Part shown: in pieces, positions 50,126 through 58,064 of the stretch
How positions within the stretch are numbered: the first letter of the stretch is position 1
How the letters are laid out: every line of letters starts with the position of its first letter
NCBI GenBank assembly: GCA_025456145.1
Contig: JALOLD010000009.1
Span: 1-64,000 of the forward strand
Length of the DNA stretch: 64,000 bases
Source of the DNA: Thermoanaerobaculales bacterium
GTDB lineage: Bacteria > Acidobacteriota > Thermoanaerobaculia > Thermoanaerobaculales > Sulfomarinibacteraceae
Direction of reading: 5' to 3'
Program-made: the position numbers and the translations under genes
The notes under the pieces: model-generated
Databases searched by the model: none
What the model saw: the letters and a program-made list of their open reading frames with translations, nothing else
Told to the model about the DNA's origin: nothing

Positions 50126-51877
50126 TCAGCCGGCTGCGGGCTCGAGCGGCGACCAGCCGGTCAAGACCCAGACGCCGTCGACGGGCTCGAAGACGAGCTC
50201 GGCGGCGACCGGGGCGACCCGCCGGTGGGCATGGCCCCAGTGTCCGACCGTGATCACCACCGACCAGCGGCAGCGGGCCTCGAAGCCCCGGCCGCGCGGT
50301 CTCGCGCTCACCGCGACCACCTCGACCTCCCGGAAGAGGGCGAGATCGCGATCTCCGCCGGCCAGCTCGAGAGGGCGGCGGGCCGCCGCCGAGACCTCAT
50401 CGACCAGGCCCTGGGCGACGCCCGGCCCGAGCCCGGCGCGGTCTCCCGCCGCGCCCGTGAGGTAGAGGTTGTGGAGGGTCGCGGCGATGATCCTCCCGGC
50501 CCGCGCGTCGTCGATGGTGACGGCCCGGCCGGCGAGCCAGACCGCCCCGGCGAGGGCCGCCGCCAGCCCGGCGAGCGCGCCGGTCCGCGCCCACGAGCCG
50601 GCGCCGCCGGCCGCCCGGGCGGCGGCGCCGACGAGCAACAGGGCGATCACGGCGAGCCCGGCCCGGCCGAGCCAGAGCAGCGGCCGGAGAGCCGGCGAGG
50701 GCGGCGGGGCGACGGTCATCGGTCCGACCCTGTCGTCATCGGCCGACCAGCAAAGCCGGCTCTCCTCGGTCGCCAGATCGGTGGCGACCGCCCCCCTCGA
50801 CCCGATCACCACACCGGTCGCCGCGAGCCCGGCCGGCCGCCGCCGCCAGACCAGCTCGACCCGCTCGGCGGGCGTCTCCAGCGAACGGACGAAGACCGCT
50901 CGCAGAAACGCGGCCCCGGCCGACGGGTCGGCGCTCGAGCCCGGCGTTGACGACCGGATCAGCCGTCGCTCGACGAGCTCGGCGCGGTGGAGGACCGGGG
51001 TCGCCGGCTCGCCGTCGATCGTCAGCTCGAGACCGGCGACGAGGCGCTCGGCGAGACGCCGGGCGACCGCCCACCTGGCGGCGTCGGTGGCGGCGGCGGG
51101 CGCTTCCCCGTCAGGCTCCTCGAGAGGCTCGATATCGTGCGGCCGCGCCACGAGCTCGAGCCACACCCGCCCCGGCTCGACCGAGAGCTGGGCGACCAGC
51201 GGCTCGCCGAGCTCCCGCCCGAGCTCGGGCTCGAGGAGCCGCGATCGCCACGGCTGGTCCCAGTCGAGCTCGACGACCACCGGGCCGGTCAGGGCCGTCG
51301 CGTCGATGACCGGTACGCCGAGGTGGTGGACGACGAGGGCCGCCGTCGCCTTCGGCCGGCCACCCGAGACCATCGCCGGCGTCAGCCGCAGCCGCGCCGG
51401 GCGTCCGGCCAGGTCACAGGCGAAACCGACCACGGCGACCGGCCTCCCGCCGCCGGGGGCGCCGGCGACCGGCCCGCCGGTCAGCCCGTCGCGCGGCCAC
51501 CGCCGGTCGGTCCGGAACGCGGTCCGGCGCCCTGGTAGCGGCGCGCCACCGTCGAAAGAAAGAACCAGCTCCTCAGCGAAGAACCGTGCGACCCGCTCGT
51601 CGTCGTCGGACGGATCGAGGCCCATCCGCACCCGGAAATCGTCGGGCAGCACGCCCTCGAAGGCGATGAGGTCGGGGACCCCGGTCTCCAGCTCGGCGCG
51701 GACCCCGCCCTCGTCGACGAAGACCTCGAGCAGGGTCGTGGCGGAGGCCGCCGCCGCGTCGGCGCCGGCGATGGTGTCGGCCGCGGCCGGCGGCGCCGCG
51801 AGCCCGAGCAGCGCGGCGGCGAGCACGATCGGGGTTGCGGTTCGCCACGGGCCGCCCGGGCTCCGGCGGGTCGTCAT
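50126..51877 (-). CDS. Exported membrane protein of unknown function, partner of a porin
   Basis: 583 aa. Signal peptide (PIVLAAALLGLAAPPAAA), a ~350-residue extracytoplasmic beta-rich region, two membrane spans (LGRAGLAVIALLLVGAAARAAG and ALAGLAAALAGAVWLAGRAV), then a C-terminal domain ending WSVVITVGHWGHAHRRVAPVAAELVFEPVDGVWVLTGW. The GHWGHxHxR motif looks conserved but I cannot name the family. It is the last gene of an operon after a beta-barrel protein and a phosphate-selective-porin-like protein, 19 nt from the latter, so it may energise or regulate passage through that porin. Confidence 0.65.
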   Translation of the reverse strand: MTTRRSPGGPWRTATPIVLAAALLGLAAPPAAADTIAGADAAAASATTLLEVFVDEGGVRAELETGVPDLIAFEGVLPDDFRVRMGLDPSDDDERVARFFAEELVLSFDGGAPLPGRRTAFRTDRRWPRDGLTGGPVAGAPGGGRPVAVVGFACDLAGRPARLRLTPAMVSGGRPKATAALVVHHLGVPVIDATALTGPVVVELDWDQPWRSRLLEPELGRELGEPLVAQLSVEPGRVWLELVARPHDIEPLEEPDGEAPAAATDAARWAVARRLAERLVAGLELTIDGEPATPVLHRAELVERRLIRSSTPGSSADPSAGAAFLRAVFVRSLETPAERVELVWRRRPAGLAATGVVIGSRGAVATDLATEESRLCWSADDDRVGPMTVAPPPSPALRPLLWLGRAGLAVIALLLVGAAARAAGGAGSWARTGALAGLAAALAGAVWLAGRAVTIDDARAGRIIAATLHNLYLTGAAGDRAGLGPGVAQGLVDEVSAAARRPLELAGGDRDLALFREVEVVAVSARPRGRGFEARCRWSVVITVGHWGHAHRRVAPVAAELVFEPVDGVWVLTGWSPLEPAAG

Positions 51878-51896
51878 CTTCGACGCGGGCCTTCGA

Positions 51897-53375
51897 TCAT
51901 CGCCAGCCGGGCACCGGCAGCGGCCGGAACTGGTAGCGCAGCAGCACGATGTTCGCGCGACCCCGGTCCTCGACATCGGACCGGATGAAGTTGAGCTTGA
52001 CGATCGAGGTCGGGCTCAGATACCAGTTGAGGCCGACGCTGAGGTTCTTCATCACGCCGCCCCGCAGCCCGCCGTCGTCGAGGTCGACCTTCGACACCCG
52101 GCCGACCAGCTCGAGGGCGCCGCCCGGCCGCTTGGTGAACAGGCCGGCGATCGGGCGCGTCGCGTCGGTCTTCGGAACCATCCGGCTGAACACCCCGAGC
52201 TCGCGATCGTACGAGTGATGCTCGCCGGTGATGAACCACCCGGCCTGGACGTAGTAGCCCCAGAGGTCGAGGTCGCCGTAGTCGGTCTGCTCGAGCTGCG
52301 ACAGGATGGCCTCGGACTGGACGTGGATCGGCCCCATGACCGCGACCGCCTCGACCCCGAGGAGCTGGATCTTCCCCGCCTCGATCTCGCCGGTGTCGAT
52401 GAGGAAGTCGACGAAGCGCGCCTCGGGCCGCGACCGGTAGTGGACGGTGCCGTTCTTCGGGTCGCGGGTCGAGAACGACGCCCCGACGTGGAGCAGCCTG
52501 CTCTCGTCCTGGTTGACGATCGGCAGCCCGGACACCCGGGTGGTCAGCGAGAGCACCGAGTTGGACGAGTTGGCCTCGGTGGTCTGGCCGAAGGAGAAGA
52601 AGCCGACCGCCCACTGCATCCGATGGTTGAACGCGGTGTCGTGGAGCATGTAGCCGAGGTTGTAGCCGGGCGAGAAGGTCCACACCGGCAGCGCGCGCTC
52701 GAGCAGGCCGGTGTAGTGGCTGCTCATGGTTCGCTCGAAGCTGAACGGCTCCTGGAAGAGACCGACGCGGAACTGGCCGACCCGGTAGCCGAAGACCTCG
52801 AGTCCCCGGTCGCGGCCTTCGACGAAGGCGTCGCCGAGGCCAGTGTCGGCGCCGAAGTCGAACGAGATGCTGTAGCGCAGGCGATGGTCGACCGTGCCCT
52901 GGGCCCACAGCGAGAGCTCGCGGAACCTGACCTCCTGGTCGACCTCGCCGTAGAAGCTCTCGTAGGTCTCGTCGGACCAGCCGAGGGTGCCGTCGACCTT
53001 GACCCGGGCCTGGCTCCGGATCGTCAGCCGCCCATCGAAGAGGTCCCAGACCAGCAGCCCCTGGGTCGCCTGGGTGAAGATCCGCCACTTGTCCGAGAAG
53101 CCCTCCTTCGCGAGGAGGGCCTCCTCCTCGGTCAGCTCGACGGTCGGCACCTCGACGGGCTCGGCCGGCTCGGGCTGATCCGTCGCGGGGTCCCCGTCAA
53201 CCGCCCCGGTCGCCTCCTCCGCCGGCGCGGCGGGCGTCGGGGCGGTCGTTTCGGGGGCTGGCGGCGGCGGCAAGGTGGGCGGCGGCCCGAGCCCCTGGGC
53301 GCCGGCCGCCCCCGCCCCGAGCAGGAGCAGGGTGAGGACGGTCATCCGGCCGACTGCCGACATCGAAGGGGTCAT
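51897..53375 (-). CDS. Phosphate-selective porin O/P-like outer-membrane protein
   Basis: 492 aa. Signal peptide (MTVLTLLLLGAGAAGAQ), a Pro/Glu-rich linker (~residues 28-75), then a long alternating beta-barrel with features of OprP/OprO-type porins: DGRLTIRSQARVKVDGT, RRLEL-like RELSLWAQGTVDHRLRYSISFDFG, LEVFGYRVGQFRVGLFQEPFSFERTMSSHYTGLLERALP, and the end WYLSPTSIVKLNFIRSDVEDRGR...LLRYQF. It lets anions such as phosphate or similar solutes through the outer membrane. Its ATG overlaps the preceding stop (TGATG). The track ORF overlaps the upstream gene by shadow frame. Confidence 0.88.
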   Translation of the reverse strand: MTPSMSAVGRMTVLTLLLLGAGAAGAQGLGPPPTLPPPPAPETTAPTPAAPAEEATGAVDGDPATDQPEPAEPVEVPTVELTEEEALLAKEGFSDKWRIFTQATQGLLVWDLFDGRLTIRSQARVKVDGTLGWSDETYESFYGEVDQEVRFRELSLWAQGTVDHRLRYSISFDFGADTGLGDAFVEGRDRGLEVFGYRVGQFRVGLFQEPFSFERTMSSHYTGLLERALPVWTFSPGYNLGYMLHDTAFNHRMQWAVGFFSFGQTTEANSSNSVLSLTTRVSGLPIVNQDESRLLHVGASFSTRDPKNGTVHYRSRPEARFVDFLIDTGEIEAGKIQLLGVEAVAVMGPIHVQSEAILSQLEQTDYGDLDLWGYYVQAGWFITGEHHSYDRELGVFSRMVPKTDATRPIAGLFTKRPGGALELVGRVSKVDLDDGGLRGGVMKNLSVGLNWYLSPTSIVKLNFIRSDVEDRGRANIVLLRYQFRPLPVPGWR

Positions 53376-53956
53376 CAGAAGCGCACCTCGAGGTTCACGC
53401 CGTAGACCCAGACCTCGTGGCCGTCGACGAGATCGAGGTTGACCGCCGGCGCGATACCGTAACGGGACCCGATGTGGATCCAGTAGGCCGCGCCGACGCG
53501 AAAGACGAAGTAGGTTTCGTCCTCGTCGACTGCGGTCGCGTCGGCCTTGCCGAGGTGGTGCTCGACCTCGCCGCGGCCGTCGTGCCACTCGATTCCCGGC
53601 GCCGCGATCAGCGTGAAGCCGCCTCCGAAGGGCTGCCAGAGGACCGCCGGCGCGACGACCAGGTTGCGCTGCTCGCCGCCGGCGTAGTCGATCAGACCGC
53701 CGAGGCCCCACCTCGGCCCCATCCGCCGGCCGTACTCGAGGCCCCAGGTCGCCTCGGAGCCGTGGCCCGGCTCGTCGGTGACGCCGAGGAACACGGCGAA
53801 GGCGTTGCGAAAGCCGTGGTCGCCGGTCGTGGCCCCGCCGTGCTGGTCGGCGGCCGCCGGCTCGCCGTGCTCGGACGGCGCGCCCGCCACCGCCGGCCCG
53901 GCGACGAGCATCGCGCCGAGGACGATCGCGACGGTCAGGCTCCGCATCGACGTCAT
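53375..53956 (-). CDS. Small predicted outer-membrane beta-barrel protein
   Basis: 193 aa. Signal peptide (LTVAIVLGAMLVAGPAVAG), a His/Gly-rich linker (SEHGEPAAADQHGGATTGDHG), then about eight amphipathic strands (WGLEYGRRMGPRWGLGGLIDYAGG, FRVGAAYWIHIGSRYGIAPAVNLDLVDG) and the C-terminal aromatic VNLEVRF expected of outer-membrane proteins. The His-rich linker could bind metal. First gene of the operon with the porin. The ATG at 53956 is 4 nt after GGAGG; MRSL at 53947 is an alternative. Confidence 0.72.
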   Translation of the reverse strand: MTSMRSLTVAIVLGAMLVAGPAVAGAPSEHGEPAAADQHGGATTGDHGFRNAFAVFLGVTDEPGHGSEATWGLEYGRRMGPRWGLGGLIDYAGGEQRNLVVAPAVLWQPFGGGFTLIAAPGIEWHDGRGEVEHHLGKADATAVDEDETYFVFRVGAAYWIHIGSRYGIAPAVNLDLVDGHEVWVYGVNLEVRF

Positions 53957-54041
53957 CGCACCTCCCGTCACCTCGCCGACGCCCGCACGAGAAACGACGG
54001 GCGGGACCGGCGGCCCACCCGGCGCCCCGGGCTCGACCGAC

Positions 54042-54386
54042 TCACTCGCCCGATGAGAACAGACCGATGAAGAACGAGATGACGCTGAAGACCAGCGCCC
54101 CGAGCACCGACCACCAGAAGCCGCCGACCTGGAACCCGGGCACCAGGAACGCCGCCAGCATGAAGGTGAAGCCGTTGACCGCCAGGTAGAAGAGGCCGAG
54201 GGTGAGGATCGTGATCGGCAGGGTGAGGATCGTCAGGACCGGCCGTACCAGGGCGTTGACCAGCCCGAGCACGATCGCCGCGACGGCGAGCGCACCGTAG
54301 GAGCTGACGTTGACACCGGGCAGGATGTAGGCCGTCGCCCAGAGCGCGATCGCGATCACGAGCCAGTGAATGAGGAACCGTTTCAT
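54042..54386 (-). CDS. Small four-TM protein of the phage-holin (PF04020) family
   Basis: 114 aa with four hydrophobic segments: FLIHWLVIAIALWATAYILPGV, GALAVAAIVLGLVNALVRPVLTILTLP, ILTLGLFYLAVNGFTFMLAAFLVPG and WWSVLGALVFSVISFFIGLF. VNALVRPVLTILTLPITILTLGLFYLAVNG is the hallmark of the "phage holin family" (YvlD-like) proteins, which despite the name are chromosomal and not linked to phage here. GGGAGGG stands 3 nt before the ATG. Function unknown, possibly envelope stress. Confidence 0.85.
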   Translation of the reverse strand: MKRFLIHWLVIAIALWATAYILPGVNVSSYGALAVAAIVLGLVNALVRPVLTILTLPITILTLGLFYLAVNGFTFMLAAFLVPGFQVGGFWWSVLGALVFSVISFFIGLFSSGE

Positions 54387-54495
54387 GAGCCCTCCCTCTC
54401 GACCTCCGTGGATCTGCGCCATCATACCCCGCGGCGGCGAATGGTGTATCGTCGCAGCGCCCCGGAGCGTGCGGGGCGAAAGGGGGCGGCGAGAG

Positions 54496-55104
54496 ATGAC
54501 GACGACACGGACGCTCACCCTGCTCGGCGTGACCCTCATCATCGTGGGCGCGGCGGCACCCGCGGCGGCCCAGCGGATCGAGATCACCCCCTTCGCCGGG
54601 TATCAGTTCGGCGGCGAGCTCGCCGAGCTCGGCGATGAGACGGTTCTCCGCGACCTCGACCAGGCCTCGAGCTGGGGCCTGATGCTCGGTGCGAGCGTCA
54701 CCGCCCTCGACGTGGTCGAGCTCTACTACTCGTCGCAGGGAACCGAGCTCGACCGGGGGGATCAGCCTCCCGAGGAGGTCACCGTCGACACGCTGCAGAT
54801 CGGCGCCGTGCACGAGTACGCACCCAGGCGGCCGATCAACCCCTATGTCGGCGCGACCCTCGGGGCGACCCGCTTCGAGGTCGCCGGTGACAGCGACACC
54901 CGCTTCTCTGCCGGGCTCGCCCTCGGGCTCAAGATGGTCGTGTCGGACCATCTCGGCTTTCGTTTCGACGGCCGCATCTTCGGGATCAGCACCGGTTCGG
55001 GGGAGATCGGCTGCGCCGGCGGGGCCTGCTTCGGCTACCCCGACGACTCGGTGATCTGGCAGTACGCGGTCAACGTCGGCATCATCGTCCGCCTCGGCGG
55101 CTGA
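54496..55104 (+). CDS. Outer-membrane beta-barrel protein
   Basis: 202 aa. Signal peptide (LTLLGVTLIIVGAAAPAAAQ) then about eight beta-strands (IEITPFAGYQFGG, NPYVGATLGATRFEVAG, FSAGLALGLKMVVSDHLGFRFDGRIFG) ending WQYAVNVGIIVRLGG. This resembles OmpA/OmpW-like small barrels. A CAGGACFG segment holds two cysteines that might form a disulfide in the last extracellular loop. The ATG at 54496 is the first after the AG-rich GAAAGGGGGCGGCGAGAG. It is divergent from the holin-like gene. Confidence 0.75.
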   Translation: MTTTRTLTLLGVTLIIVGAAAPAAAQRIEITPFAGYQFGGELAELGDETVLRDLDQASSWGLMLGASVTALDVVELYYSSQGTELDRGDQPPEEVTVDTLQIGAVHEYAPRRPINPYVGATLGATRFEVAGDSDTRFSAGLALGLKMVVSDHLGFRFDGRIFGISTGSGEIGCAGGACFGYPDDSVIWQYAVNVGIIVRLGG

Positions 55105-55181
55105 CCGCCGCCCGGCCGGTTCCTGCGATACAATCTCCCCGTCGCTCCGCAGCCGTGACCGGACCGCCGATGGGAGAGCCG

Positions 55182-55550
55182 ATGATCAAGTTCATCCAGT
55201 GCGTCAGGAAGAAGCCCGAGATCTCGATCCAGGAGTTCCGGCGTTATTGGGGGCTGTACCAGGCCAAGGCGACCGAGCTCGCCCGCGCGGTCAACGCCGT
55301 CGGTCTGAGCTTCTCGACCGCGCTGGCGGTCGACGAGAACCTCCAGGTGATGCTCGTCCGGGGCACCAGCGAGCCCTTCGACGGCCTCGCCGAGATGAGC
55401 ATTTCCAACGCCCCGAGGATGCTCGAGAAGCTCGGCGAAGAGCCGGCCAGGTCGATCTGGGAAGCGTTCAAGAAGCTCCAGACCGAGTTCGTCGACCTCG
55501 AGGGCTCGTCCTTCTTCTTCGCCTCCGAGGAAGTGGTGCTGCGGCGATGA
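55182..55550 (+). CDS. EthD-domain protein
   Basis: A 122-aa dimeric alpha-beta-barrel protein. MIKFIQCVRKKPEISIQEFRRYWGLYQAKATELA is the typical EthD opening. The family includes ETBE-degradation factor EthD and many uncharacterised enzymes. The ATG at 55182 has GGGAG 5 nt before it; earlier starts in the track add no family-like sequence. Upstream TACAAT (~55128) may be the -10 box. Its stop overlaps the start of the HtrA-like gene (ATGA). Confidence 0.8.
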   Translation: MIKFIQCVRKKPEISIQEFRRYWGLYQAKATELARAVNAVGLSFSTALAVDENLQVMLVRGTSEPFDGLAEMSISNAPRMLEKLGEEPARSIWEAFKKLQTEFVDLEGSSFFFASEEVVLRR

Positions 55551-56590
55551 GCCGGGTCGGGGTGATCGCGCTCGCGCTCGTGCCGGGGCTCGCCGTGGCC
55601 TCGGCGCCGGCGCTCGCCGGCGGTCTCGCCGACCTCTTCGAGCGGGTCGACCCGGCGGTGGTCGAGATCGCCACCATCCAGCAGGTGGTCGGTGACGACG
55701 GTCCGGCGAAACGGGTCCGCTCGGGCGGGCTCGGCTCGGGCTTCCTGGTGTCGGACGACGGTCTCATCCTGACCGCGGCCCACGTCGTCCACCTCGCCGA
55801 GGATGTCGCGGTGCGCTGGCTCGACGGCGAGGTGTCGGCGGCCGTGATCGTCTCGTCGAACCCCGGCGCCGACCTCGCCCTGATCCGCGCCGACCGGGTC
55901 CCGGTCGGCGTGAAGCCCCTGACCCTGGCGGACTCCGACAGGGTCCGGGTCGGCGACGAGGTCTTCGTCATCGGCGCGCCGCGCAGCCACGCCCACAGCC
56001 TCTCGGTCGGCCACGTCAGCGCCCGCCGCGCGCCCACGGATCTGTTCGGCGGGATCGAGCCGGTCGAGCTCCTCCAGACCGACGCCGCGATCAACGAGGG
56101 CAACTCGGGCGGACCGATGTTCAACCTGGACGGCGAGGTGATCGGCGTGGTCAGCCATATCCTGTCGAGGTCGGGCGGGTCCGAGGGCCTCGGCTTCGTC
56201 GTCACGTCGAACATGGCGCGGACCGAGATGCTCGAGCGGCGGCCGTTCTGGAGCGGTCTCGACGGCTATCAGCTGAACCAGAGCTGGGCGGCGATCTTCA
56301 ACCTGCCCCAGGCCGCGGGCATCCTCGTCGAGAACGTCGTCGCCGGGTCGCCGGCGGCGCGGATCGGGCTGCGGCCGGGTCTCGTCCGGGCCGAGATCGA
56401 CGGCCAGCGGCTGACCGTCGGCGGCGACGTCGTCCTCGCCATCCAGGGGATCCCGGTCGGCGCCGAGGGCTTCACCGCCAAGGTCGAGCGGGCGGTCGGC
56501 GAGCTGGCCGATGACGATCTCCTCGAGCTCAAGGTGCTGCGCGCCGGCCAGGTCATCTCGCTGACCATGCCGATCGGCGAGCTGCGGTAA
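55547..56590 (+). CDS. HtrA/DegP-like periplasmic serine protease with PDZ domain
   Basis: 347 aa. Signal peptide (VIALALVPGLAVASAPALAG), then a trypsin-like domain with His79 (LTAAHVVH), Asp109 (PGADLALIR) and Ser187 (NEGNSGGP), and one PDZ domain (~residues 255-345: GILVENVVAGSPAARIGLRPG). It resembles DegS or single-PDZ HtrA proteins that degrade or cut misfolded envelope proteins. The ATG overlaps the EthD stop, so they are translationally coupled. The stop is followed immediately by tandem hairpin repeats. Confidence 0.92.
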   Translation: MSRVGVIALALVPGLAVASAPALAGGLADLFERVDPAVVEIATIQQVVGDDGPAKRVRSGGLGSGFLVSDDGLILTAAHVVHLAEDVAVRWLDGEVSAAVIVSSNPGADLALIRADRVPVGVKPLTLADSDRVRVGDEVFVIGAPRSHAHSLSVGHVSARRAPTDLFGGIEPVELLQTDAAINEGNSGGPMFNLDGEVIGVVSHILSRSGGSEGLGFVVTSNMARTEMLERRPFWSGLDGYQLNQSWAAIFNLPQAAGILVENVVAGSPAARIGLRPGLVRAEIDGQRLTVGGDVVLAIQGIPVGAEGFTAKVERAVGELADDDLLELKVLRAGQVISLTMPIGELR

Positions 56591-56713
56591 GAGGGCTTGG
56601 CCGGCGCGGTTGAGGGCGTGGCCGGCGCCTGCGGCGCCTGGGCTTGAGGGTGTGGCCGGCGCCGTTGGCGCCTGGGCTTGAGGGCTTGGCCGGCGCTTTC
56701 GGCGCCTGGGCTT
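56591..56713. repeat. 34-nt tandem repeat with GGCGCC hairpins between convergent genes
   Basis: Three full 34-nt units of GAGGGYKTGGCCGGCGCnnnnGGCGCCTGGGCTT follow a truncated 21-nt unit that begins at the first base after the htrA-like stop. Each unit can fold as a short hairpin; a bidirectional terminator role is plausible. Confidence 0.85.
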
Positions 56714-56725
56714 GATGGACTGCGG

Positions 56726-58039
56726 TCACGCCTTGGCGGCGTAGGCGAGCATGAGGGCGCGCCACGGACCGGTCGCGCGGAGCCGCGACAGGTTGCCGAA
56801 GTGGCCGCTGAGCGACCGGTTGACGAAGATCACGTCCTCGGGGAAGGTCATGTCACGCTTGACTTCCCAGCCCTCGAGCCCGAGCCGGATGATCTCGCGG
56901 TAGATCGCCTCGTTGCCCTCGCCGAAGGTGTAGGGCGGGCTCTCCCGGAAGACCTCGGCGATGACCTCGATGTACGGCTCGATCGCCTCGAGCGGAATCT
57001 CGCCGCCGTCGGCCATCGCCAGCCCGATCCCGGCGAAGATCGCCGGCAGGTCGGAGATCCGCCCGTCGATCACCGCGACGAAGGCGTCGGCATAGGCGCG
57101 GGCCAGGGCCTCGGGCACCTCCTTGACGCAGCCGAAGTCGTAGACCACCACCGAGCCGTCCTCGCGGAAGGCGAAGTTCGCCAGGTTGGGGTCGGCGTGG
57201 AGCAGCCGGTGCTCGAGCAGACCGCGCAGCTGGAGCTCGGCGAGCACGACGCCCCAGCGGTCGCGGAGCTCGGAGGGGTAGCGGTCGGAGCAGGCCTCGG
57301 CCGCCGGGATGCCCTCGACCAGCTCCATGGTCAGCACGGTGCGCGCCGTCGCCTCGTCGACCACCCGCGGGATGACGATCTCGGGCACCTCGGCGTGGAG
57401 CTCGGTCAGCCGGCGGATGTTCTCGGCCTCGTGGAGGTAGTCGATCTCGGCGAGCAGGCCGGCCCTCAGCTCGCCCCAGATCGGCTCGAAGTCGGCGTCG
57501 GTGAAGAGCGCGAACAGCCGCTTGAGCAGGGTCTTGAGGTTGTCGAGGTCGGCCTTGACGATCTCGTCGATCAGGGGGTACTGGACCTTGACCGCGACCT
57601 CGCGTCCGTCGCGCAGCCGGCCCCGGTGGACCTGGCCGATCGAGGCCGCGGCGAAGGCGTCGTAGTCGAAGCTGGCGAACAGCTCGTCGAAGTCGTCGAT
57701 CGCCCCGCGGACCTCGAACCCGACGACCTCGGCGGGGACCGGCGGCGCCTGCTTCTGCAACGTCCGCAGCACCTCGGCGACCTCGGGGGGCAGCAGGCCC
57801 TCGTGCAGGCTGAGCATCTGGCCGACCTTCATCGCCGCGCCCTTGAGCTCGCCGAGGGTCTCGACGACGCGCACCGCGTTGCGGACCAAGTTCTCGGTCC
57901 GGCGCGCGCTTCTCGACGGTCCGGAGCGCAGCAGACCGAGCGCCTGGCTCGCCGCGACCGACGCGCCGACCCGACCGGCCAGCCCGCCGAGCTTGAGGAC
58001 CCGGCGGGTCGCCGAGGTGATCATCCCGTCGTCGGCCAC
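56726..58039 (-). CDS. AarF/UbiB (ABC1/ADCK) family atypical kinase
   Basis: 437 aa. LGELKGAAMKVGQMLSLHEGLLPPEVAEVL carries the KxGQ motif, and FAAASIGQVHRGRLRDGREVAVKVQYP is the Ala-rich loop with the conserved Lys, both diagnostic of UbiB proteins. HADPNLANFAF and VVYDFGCVKEV are the catalytic-loop and metal motifs. There are no C-terminal membrane spans as in E. coli UbiB. The family supports ubiquinone or lipid metabolism by an ATPase activity. GTG 58039 is preferred because GGAG lies 8 nt before it; ATG 58024 is possible. Confidence 0.88.
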   Translation of the reverse strand: MADDGMITSATRRVLKLGGLAGRVGASVAASQALGLLRSGPSRSARRTENLVRNAVRVVETLGELKGAAMKVGQMLSLHEGLLPPEVAEVLRTLQKQAPPVPAEVVGFEVRGAIDDFDELFASFDYDAFAAASIGQVHRGRLRDGREVAVKVQYPLIDEIVKADLDNLKTLLKRLFALFTDADFEPIWGELRAGLLAEIDYLHEAENIRRLTELHAEVPEIVIPRVVDEATARTVLTMELVEGIPAAEACSDRYPSELRDRWGVVLAELQLRGLLEHRLLHADPNLANFAFREDGSVVVYDFGCVKEVPEALARAYADAFVAVIDGRISDLPAIFAGIGLAMADGGEIPLEAIEPYIEVIAEVFRESPPYTFGEGNEAIYREIIRLGLEGWEVKRDMTFPEDVIFVNRSLSGHFGNLSRLRATGPWRALMLAYAAKA

Positions 58040-58064
58040 CGTCGTCGCTCCGCCGCCCCCCGCG

